Positions 56,684 to 64,000 of a stretch of DNA of 64,000 bases are shown here, piece after piece; the stretch's first letter is position 1, and each line of letters opens with the position of its first letter. Both the position numbers and the translations under genes were made by a program. Below the pieces are notes generated by a model. It worked only from the letters and a program-made list of their open reading frames with translations, ran no database searches and was not told the origin of the DNA. Source of the DNA: Theileria orientalis strain Shintoku (taxonomy: Eukaryota > Apicomplexa > Aconoidasida > Piroplasmida > Theileriidae); contig NC_025261.1 in the NCBI RefSeq assembly GCF_000740895.1, forward strand, positions 868,001 through 932,000, written 5' to 3'.

Positions 56684-57990
56684 TTAAAGTTGCTTTGCTC
56701 CGCTGAGAATTTCGACGATGTTGTTGTAGTCGCTACTGCCTAGCGCAGTCAGCGCCTCCAGCTGCTCGTCGAGCCGCCGCACCGCGTCCTCGACCTCCTC
56801 GCGGGTGAGTATGTCCCTGAGCGTTTGTAGGATTGCGCGCACGTACCTGTGTTTTTGCAGCAGTAAGCTCACCAGGGTCGACGACAGTTCACAGAACTGT
56901 ATGCCTACGTGCAGTTGCGTTAGATGGCCTGCTTACCTTTGTTCACCGGGTCCACGGGGAGGAGCGCCTTGACGATCCCGTACGGGTCGAGCTTGGCGAG
57001 TATCAGCTTTCCCACCCTGTCCAGGGACAGGAAGTGGTTGAACAGGAGCACTGCGCGCTCTCGGGTCTTCAGGTTACTCCTGCCCAGGCACTCCTTCAGG
57101 TAGCTCAGGCCGTCGAGCGTTATGAAGACGACCTCGGCCCTCCTGCAGTTCCTGACCGACGATGACAGGGCTGAGATCAGCTTCGGCTCCAAGGCGCTGT
57201 CCTTGAGTCGATCCTTGAGTTTTATGAGATTTGGGAGCAGCTTCGTCTTCGAGGCGTCCTCCAAGATCGACTCGTTGTTGGAGAAGGCGCAGGAGATTAT
57301 CTAAAGGAGAAACGATTAGTTTACAGTCTATTGCGTAGGGCGTGCTGTGTAAACAAACTGGTCCACAGCACTGCACTGTGCGCAGAGTATAGAATACAGG
57401 ACTGTATAACTGGACTAGGCACGGCAGTTTCTGGCGTTTACGTACCGATAGAGTTGCTGAGAGCACTTGGTCGTCGTCGCTGTGCAGCAGCAGTGTGAAT
57501 GAGTCTAGCAGCCCCAAGCGAATTAGACTGGAAGAGTTGCTAGGGTGGTCCTCGAAATGCTCCTCCAGCATCTCGAGGCTCTCCAGAAGTATCTTGACCT
57601 CCTCCTCAGAGAGGTCGCGAGGCCCTTCGGAGAACAACTTAGCTATTCTGTTGATCTCGGAAACTGAGTTTGCAATCTCCTTCTCGTGGGTCTGGAGGCT
57701 CGCCATGGCCCCCTCCAGAAACTTCTTGTCCTCCTCAGACATGGGTTTCGTCTCCTCTATAGTTTACGTTAGACTAAGTTAACAGTAGAAATACTGGTTA
57801 GCTGGTGCAGATAGGTAGTTAGATAAATAACATAGTTTATATTGAGTGTGTGTGCAAGCGTATATGTATAACGGGTGTATGTGTAAGTGTGTGTATACTA
57901 GTCATAAAGTGTATATTTACCTTCCTTCTTCTCAGGGTCGGTCTTTGAGAGGCTCCACTTTAGTAGTCCTTTCCAGTGAGGGAGAGACAT
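56684..57990 (-). CDS. Fes1/HspBP1-type Hsp70 nucleotide exchange factor
   Basis: Four exons, start at 57990. The first exon encodes HWKGLLKWSLSKTDPEKKE, the LLKWS-type opening of Fes1/HspBP1, and splices to ETKPMSEEDKKFLEGAM. Later exons give armadillo-like helical repeats: SSSLIRLGLLDSFTLLLHSD, ILEDASKTKLLPNLIKLKD, RRAEVVFITLDGLSYLKECL and LKTRERAVLLFNHFLSLDRV, ending in a coiled segment (REEVEDAVRRLDEQLEAL). The family binds the Hsp70 nucleotide-binding domain and speeds ADP release in the cytosol. Length (about 330 residues) is close to human HspBP1. An Obg-like or unrelated ARM protein is less likely because of the first-exon motif. The start is only 20 bp from the stop of the next gene upstream on the same strand. 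Confidence 0.85.
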
Positions 57991-58010
57991 GGTGATAAAG
58001 TGTAGCTAGT

Positions 58011-58870
58011 TTAGTGTAAGGTGTTTATGTAGTCTTGTAAGTCTGAAAAATAGCTGAAAGTTTAGAGTCGTACCCTTGTTAACTCGAGACTTTAGGACGC
58101 CCAGGGGGATATAAGTGTTAGCCTCAGAGTACTTTTGAGGCCTATCTACGTAAAATTGTTATTTGAATGAGCTATTGACGAAGTTAATAAACATGAGAGT
58201 CTGCTGGTGTGTAGGTAGAATATCCGTAAACGTGTGCGACTGCTTACCGAAATCTGATGAACGATTCACCAATTCTTGTAACAAATCGTTGTGCAGCTCA
58301 ACCGAGCTGGTGTAGCGCTCAATGCCTTCCAAGTTAATCCCGGAGTCAATGTATCTCCTGGTTAGTTGCTTCCAGTCGGATAAAATCTGTTCCGACTTTG
58401 AAATATTTAAAAAATCGGCAACTAAAGAATATCATAAGTCGATCATAATGGAAAATAATGAGCAAATATCAGTAAATAAGTAAAAAATTATAGAATAAAT
58501 AAGGTAAGTATGGCATCGCTACATAAGCCAAACAGGAACGGGAGGAATAAAAATTGCATATTTATTCAAAGTACCTGTTAATTTATTAAAATGTGAGACG
58601 AAATCCTGTGGATTTAATAAATTTTTAGGTCCAATTACAAAGGAATCTAACAATGGTACAAATGATGAGAAGAAGTTGCCAAGATTTATGCAGATGCCGC
58701 GCATATCATTGACAAATTTGGAGCTAAATAATTTTAAAATAGGTAGAAAAGTACTATGGTAACAAATACTGCAGACGAAAAATGTCGTCCAGTTGTTCTC
58801 CGGAGCTAATATACAAACATGAAACGTGATGACCTAAATCGTTGAGAGAACTGTTTAAGGAATCACCCAT
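58011..58870 (-). CDS. Small helical hypothetical protein
   Basis: A minus-strand gene of about five short exons, start at 58870 (MGDSLNSSLNDLGHHVSCLY). Exon 1 joins through a 45-50-nt intron to KFVNDMRGICINLGNFFSSF and VPLLDSFVIGPKNLLNP; a third exon gives KSEQILSDWKQLTRRYIDSG and VELHNDLLQELVNRSSDF; the last exons give EANTYIPLGVLKSRVNK and DLQDYINTLH with the stop at 58011. The product is helical and coiled-coil-like, with no catalytic motif, signal peptide or membrane span. It could be a subunit of a larger assembly such as Mediator or a tethering complex, but I cannot assign it. Exon borders in 58160-58500 are tentative. Confidence 0.6.
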
Positions 58871-59021
58871 CAATTAAAATAAATCTACGTGTAAAATGCG
58901 TGTATAAATAAAATAAATACGATAACGGGTATAATGGTACGAATTATTTGTGTACGGACAGGTCAGGTATCAGTATATATATATATATATGTGTAACATA
59001 TAAACTCAGGGGTTAGGTTGG

Positions 59022-59077
59022 AAAAAAAATGGGTTTTACACTTCTCGATTTGAGCGTGTCATCCTTGCGCAGGGGCC

Positions 59078-59108
<31 letters not shown>

Positions 59109-59135
59109 TTCTGATGGCACTCCGAAGAGGCCAAC
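59022..59135 (-). ncRNA. U6: U6 spliceosomal snRNA
   Basis: The minus strand from 59135 begins with a 5' stem-loop (gttggcctcttcggagtgcc). It continues through aattggaacgatacagagaa and gattagcatggcccctgcgc aaggatgacacgc, the nearly invariant U6 core. The ACAGAGA box (complement of 59088-59094) pairs with 5' splice sites and the AGC triad with U2. The transcript ends in a T8 run (59029-59022), the RNA polymerase III terminator. Length is about 114 nt. It lies about 16 kb from U2, also on the minus strand. Confidence 0.97.
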
Positions 59136-60423
59136 CTCAATAGGCTGATAAATGGCTGGAGTGATACATTGAGGGAAAAAGGAGAAAAATGGGGGTGTAA
59201 ATAAAATGGATGCTATGATAGATATTGATAATATAATCAATTTAATTTTTGTTCTATATGATGTCAAATGATTGTTTATAATGAAATTTGCGATTTTAGA
59301 AATTGTATGTTATAGTTTAATCTTGATACTAAAAACACAAATAATAGATATAAATAGAATTGAAATTTAGATTTAAATATATGTAAGCATGATGAAAATT
59401 AAAAATTGAAGTTGAAAATCTATATGATGTGACTCTCTAATGATTATAATGTAAATTTAAAGTTCATTATCATATAGTGTTTATTATTAGTAAAAGTTAG
59501 TAAAATTAATAGAATCCATATATATTGATCTAAAAATCTAATTATTTGTCAGAAGATATCTGTTTGGTGATGAGAAGATAAATTGTACCACTGATTCTAA
59601 ATTTATCTTCTAATTTGTGAGAAACAAGAATTCATACTGCTGTAGAAAGTTTTTTCATATCGTTGATTGTTTATTTTATATTAAATTTAAATTATAAATG
59701 ATTGTTATAGTATATATATAATTTTTAACAAAAGTATTATGAGATATTATGAATTTAATTGACCGATACTAAAGTCTAGCAAAATAATGTTTCTTAGGTA
59801 TAAACTTTATTTCCTATAAATAAGATTTGTTTTATAATTGCCTGTCAATTTTTTGAACAATAAATGTGTAAATAAATAGTGGTGTAGCAGTAGGTTTGTA
59901 AGGTCTAAAAACGCAATTATCCAGTCAAATCTGTTAAATTTTAATTTAAAATTATTTATTATCGTTTACAATGTTGTAATACTAGTATTTTTATTTTATA
60001 ATCACTACTTGTTCCAGGTGCACAAACTATGCCTATGTCATTGTGCCATGTGAATGTGTGCTATCTGTGTAATGAATTTTTGGTATAATAATAAAAGAAC
60101 TTCCAGTATTTTGAAGACACAAATGATATTTTTATCTGGAAGTGCATAAAAATTCTGATTTAGTTTGTAAACGCATTAATTGTGGAGAATTCTTGCGAGT
60201 TTACAGCTTTGTATAGATTTAATCTTGATTCAAGCTGAAAGTGGATTTTATCTCTTTTTAAACAAAAGCATGAGATTTATCACAAAATGAATCGTACAGA
60301 TTTTAAAAAATTGGAAATAAATGTTTTAATTTGTAATATAATTTGAATGTAGTTTTTAAACATGTTTTAACGGATTAAAAGTGAGATTTTAACGATTTCT
60401 TGTTTAATGAATGTAGTTTTATA
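59136..60423. other. Long AT-rich spacer
   Basis: This spacer of about 1.29 kb, the longest in the window, separates U6 (minus) from the kinase gene (plus). It should contain the U6 promoter, near 59150-59210, and the kinase promoter. It is AT-rich with no frame of note and no RNA gene that I can recognise. Confidence 0.5.
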
Positions 60424-62717
60424 ATGGTTCATTCCCTTGATGATTCTGAGGACTTTAAACTTGCTACAGCGCCGGGCGAGGATGCTGTAGACGGAGGTTC
60501 GAGGTCGTTGGTCAAAAGAAGAGGCAGTGGTCGAAGAGCAATGTCAGAGAGGTTCAAATATCGTAACACCCTGAACATATGCAGGCTGAAAAAAACGCCA
60601 AAGTATTGGAATCACCACGAACACTTTAACAACCTGACCAAGGATATTAACCAGGCGCTTAACACACTAAACCCAGACCACTACGAAGATATCAACAAGG
60701 ACCTGAAGGAGGTATCAGGAGAGTTGACCGACGAGACGGACGTACCAATCGATCAGAATGACATCGAAATGAGCTATGATACAATAGACCATAATGCAGT
60801 AAAACCAAGAGCGTATTCAAGTTCCGCAGTAGATTCAGCGGCAACAGTACAAAATATAAGTAGCTTAAACATGAGTAACATACAAAGCGTAAACGATGTG
60901 GCCGACAAAAACAACGAGGACACAGTAAACAAAAGCGCAGCGAGCGAATTAAACGAAGCAAAAAGTGACTTAATAAATGCAGTTAATCAAACATCGCCAG
61001 TGAGTAGTGCCGGAGGAGGCACGAGACTGGTGAAAAAGGATATCACGAGGCTGGGAAAGCTCGAGCTGATGGAGAACATAGAAAATTATGTTCAAGTCAA
61101 CTTCTCGAACTACCGCCAGTTCTACGAAAAGGTGGGCCCGATCAGACTGAACGGGCCGCTGGCGGAGGGGCTCAAGAGCAACCACGTGGACATAAGTCTG
61201 TGGGACGACCCGGCGACGCAGCTGATATCACAGAACTCCTCCAAGAGAAAGGTGTACAACATATACTGGATCCCTAAAATCTTCTCGAACATTTCCCTGA
61301 GGGCCGCGATTAAGTTCGTGGAGGACTGCAACGTCAGAGACGGGAGGAGCATCAAGAGGGAGATCGAGTGCCACCTGTACATGTACCAGCGCTTCCAGGC
61401 AATATTTAAGAGCAACAACGCGTCTTCGCTGATACTGCAAGACGACTGGCCGACCGTGGAAGTGCTAGGCTACTACCTGGACAAAAAGGACCCCGGAAAG
61501 TCAGTACTAATATCGCGAAAATTGACAGGTAGGAGAAAGTGTCTGTATGGAGAAATGTGTTATGTTCAACACGGCGTAGTTAGATAGTTTGTTACTTGCT
61601 TAGATCCTAGTTGGTTTTTAGCTAGTTTTGTATCGTTGAATTGCGTATTTTTGTTATTTTTATTGGTAAAATAGTGTGCTTGGGTAAAATAATTTTAATC
61701 GGACACATTGTTAATTAATTTTACTCAATGACTAAAAATTCATGTTTAGGCCCGGATTTCTTTTACATCATACGATCGGAGAACAACAGCAGCTTTGTGA
61801 AGAGGATAACGCCGATTTACGAGTTTAACAAGTTGGACTGGTGTATCACGGCACTGAACAGAATATCACAGTTCGGGTCAGTAGGGATACGCCACAACGA
61901 CATAAAGCCAGACAACATAGTGCTGGACGTGTATTTCGACCAGGGCGTGAAGAAGGTGGACGTGAAGATCATAGACCTGGGAGCGGCGAGCATGGAGTAC
62001 ACGAAGGAGTTCACGGGAGGGACGCCCTGGTACGAGTCGCCGGAGCAGAAGCTGCTCGAGTACTACACGAAAAAGAACAGGAACTGCGAAATGGCGAGGA
62101 AAGTCAACATCGACATAAGCAGCGACGCCTGGGGAGCAGGACTCTCGATCGTGGAGGTGCTGATGGGCAGGCGAGTGGTGGACTACATCAAGCAGCCGTA
62201 CGGCATCGGCCTGCTCAACTTCACAGGAATACCGCCCTACGGAAAGAGCAGCGTGACCTCCCCGAACCTCGAAGACTACCTCTGGTGGAACAGAGAAGAG
62301 TACTGGGAAATCAATCCAGAGGCGTGGGTGCACGAGGCAAAGAAGGTGCTCGGCCTGACGTGTGAGAACTGCGCAATGGTGGACCCGGAGACCATGAGCT
62401 ACAAGGACAACTACCCTGAGGACCTGGAGTACACAGACAAGGTCGAGTACACGAACTACTCGGACGCCATGGAGAACAGCTACATGGAGGGGGGCAGTTA
62501 CGTTGAAAGCGTGGACAACGAGTTCGAGGACTTCTACACCTGCAGCGTCTGCAGCTACAGGTACAACGAAACGGTCAAGGAGAACATCTGCAAAATCGTG
62601 GCCAGATACGTCTTCAACAGCCTAATAGTGGTGGACCCGAGAAAGAGGAGGAACGTACAGGAGGTGGCCAACCACCTCAGGTCGTTCGTGACACAGGCAA
62701 TATCATACTACTTGTAA
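60424..62717 (+). CDS. Atypical protein kinase
   Basis: Two exons joined by an unusually long intron (about 61529-61749). The start is the ATG at 60424 (MVHSLDDSEDFKLATAP); upstream codons in frame have no ATG. Residues 1-200 are disordered and basic, then acidic. The kinase domain keeps the key residues: AIKF (Lys), REIECHLY (helix C Glu), HNDIKPDNIVLD (the HRD motif as HND, with Lys and Asn), IDLGA (DFG as DLG), SPEQK (APE as SPE) and DAWGAGLSIVEVL. No glycine-rich loop is visible ahead of the Lys. Two CxxC pairs (CENC, CSVC) sit in a long insert before the last helix. Loss of the Gly loop recalls apicomplexan FIKK kinases, but I cannot assign the family. Substrate is unknown. Confidence 0.8.
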
Positions 62718-63021
62718 ATTTTAATTTTTTAATTTATACGACTATATGAGCGGATTATTAGCGGTATGTGAATAAACTATAAAGTGTTTAACTCAATAAG
62801 GGCAGGGAGAGCGGGAGATGCCGGTATGCCACGGGGGCACAGATAGGAAGGAAAAACAAATAAAAGCGAGGAGGCAGGTGGGAGAGTCAAATAAAATACG
62901 CGTACAAGCAAATGTGTTGATAAACTGCGAGGAGGCAGTGAGAGGAGAAAGTCCGTATGGGATATCGGGTGTGATTCTCCACCAGTATATATATAGTTCC
63001 CTGTAATATTTATTTCAGAAA
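62718..63021. other. Spacer with purine-rich GC island
   Basis: Between the kinase and CNOT9 genes, 62795-62965 is rich in G and A on the plus strand, unlike any other spacer here. A 12-bp direct repeat, gcgaggaggcag, occurs at 62866-62877 and 62927-62938. A 62-codon open frame at 62818-63006 crosses it but shows no conserved features. It may be a 5' UTR, a decayed exon or an unannotated RNA. Confidence 0.5.
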
Positions 63022-63784
63022 ATGACCATTGGCAACTTCAGCTATTTACCTGAATCCAGTGAGTCGATAAACTCAATTCATACGGATTCGCAACTGCTGA
63101 ACCACCAACTTTCCATAGTTTCAACCTCCAGGCCAGTATCGTCGCAAATACAGCAGACCAGCGACAAGATACTGCCGCACTTGCTGCATCAGCTCATCCT
63201 GGACCTGTCGGTGCCCGAGAAGAGGGAGTACGCGCTGATCGAGCTGAGCAAGCAGCGCGAGAATTACCCGGACCTGGCAATTTTGCTGTGGCACTCATTC
63301 GGGACAGTGGCGACGCTGCTGTACGAGATCGTTTCGGTCTAGTAAGTTACCAGCCTCATCTTTATTACGCAGTCACTACCTGTACCCGCTGACGATTTCG
63401 ATGGCTGACTCCACCAAGGCGTCCAACTCACTATCGCTCCTACAATGTATCGCATCGCACCCGCACACCAGGCACCACTTCCTCAGCGGTATCCCACTGC
63501 CCTCACACCAATGTTTAGCGCACATTCCGCTGTTCCTGTACCCGTTTCTCAACACCGCCTCGAAGAGCCGGAGGATCGAGTACCTCAAGCTCACCTGTCT
63601 CGGCGTGATTGGAGCCCTCGTTAAGGTTTGGCGCAATCAATTTACCCTTTTTTAGAGCGACGACGAGGAGGTTATTGTATTTTTACTTGAAACTGAGATT
63701 ATACCGCTGTGTCTTCGAATAATGGAAACTGGATCAGACATTTCCAAAACAGTATCTTTTCTGCCTTATTTATCAGTCGCATAG
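63022..63784 (+). CDS. CNOT9: CNOT9/CAF40 subunit of CCR4-NOT, apparently C-terminally truncated
   Basis: Four exons: 63022-63341, 63373-63488, 63519-63625 and 63656-63784, with introns of 30-31 nt. The match is strong: [77 protein letters not shown] and [20 protein letters not shown] with GSDISKTV. These are armadillo repeats 1-4 of CNOT9, a scaffold that binds CNOT1 and tryptophan-containing partners in cytosolic deadenylation. The 30-nt intron at 63489-63518 is in frame; translated, it would insert [10 protein letters not shown]. After SKTV the frame stops at 63784 and I cannot find the usual last 90 or so residues (ATFILQKI onward) in any frame up to 64000. The end may lie in exons I could not trace. 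Confidence 0.85.
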
Positions 63785-64000
63785 ACGCCTTGTTTTTATA
63801 TTATGGACGGCTTTACTCTATATACACTCAGACAATAACTAAATTGATATATACTTATTCAACAATTGTACAAATATAAGTTAATACGTCTTTATATAGC
63901 TCCTTAACAAGTCACCTACATATACCAGTAGCGTCGCTGTCCACATTTACCTGTGTATAAGTACCATGTATATGTGTAATTTATTGATATTAGGTCTCGA

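Noticed and set aside
62818..63006. 62-codon open frame before CNOT9
   Set aside because: It has no hydrophobic, conserved or splice-linked features, so it is recorded only as part of the purine-rich island.
1..64000. tRNA genes, CRISPR arrays, insertion sequences or transposons
   Set aside because: I looked for T-loop/B-box patterns with acceptor stems, regular spaced repeats and transposase-like frames; none was convincing. The large repeat has no terminal repeats or target-site duplication.

Overview
This is nuclear DNA of a eukaryotic protist with a very compact genome. Genes lie on both strands and are often separated by only tens of bases. Most are split by very short introns, many of 29-60 nt with GT-AG ends, and intergenic DNA is AT-rich. 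The protein set and the intron style point to an apicomplexan piroplasm, most like Theileria; the fairly GC-rich coding sequence would suit a T. orientalis-like species. That placement is inference, not a database match.

Layout. 1-6 kb: a 5'-truncated unknown gene, a UBA5-type E1 enzyme, a secretory CS-domain protein, and a histidyl-tRNA synthetase with a signal-peptide-like start. 6-18 kb: eIF2A, a purine nucleoside phosphorylase and a divergent paralogue that has lost its active site, the ribosome biogenesis Brix protein PPAN/SSF1, a mitochondrial thioredoxin-like protein, RPA1 and the diphthamide enzyme DPH6. 17.6-24 kb: a candidate C/D snoRNA, V-ATPase subunit F, a DHHC palmitoyltransferase, an unknown gene and a La protein. 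24-37.5 kb: the most striking region. A 5.1-kb segment carrying a TBL1-like corepressor gene and a CDT1-like replication licensing gene is present twice in direct orientation, almost identical, and flanks a TFIIA-gamma gene and a DCC1-like gene. 38-46 kb: a mitochondrial oxoglutarate/malate-type carrier, an Obg-like GTPase with eroded motifs, a CBP3-like complex III chaperone, U2 snRNA and a polytopic membrane protein. 46-58.9 kb: PAN2 deadenylase, MON1, the mitochondrial ABC transporter ATM1, an unexplained GC-rich structured non-coding locus, a Fes1/HspBP1-type exchange factor and an unknown small protein. 59-64 kb: U6 snRNA, an atypical protein kinase and a CNOT9/CAF40 gene that appears to lack its conserved C-terminal third.

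The genes are mainly housekeeping: replication (RPA1, CDT1, DCC1), splicing RNAs (U2, U6), mRNA decay (PAN2, CNOT9), translation (eIF2A, HisRS, DPH6, PPAN), mitochondrial functions (ATM1, carrier, CBP3, Obg) and membrane traffic (MON1, DHHC, V-ATPase). The main items of interest are the duplicated TBL1/CDT1 block, the inactive PNP paralogue, the UBA5 gene with an intact UFM1-binding tail, and the structured RNA locus at 56.39-56.65 kb, which carries a telomere-template-like sequence. Exon boundaries were read by eye from GT-AG signals and frame continuity; most coding spans below contain introns.
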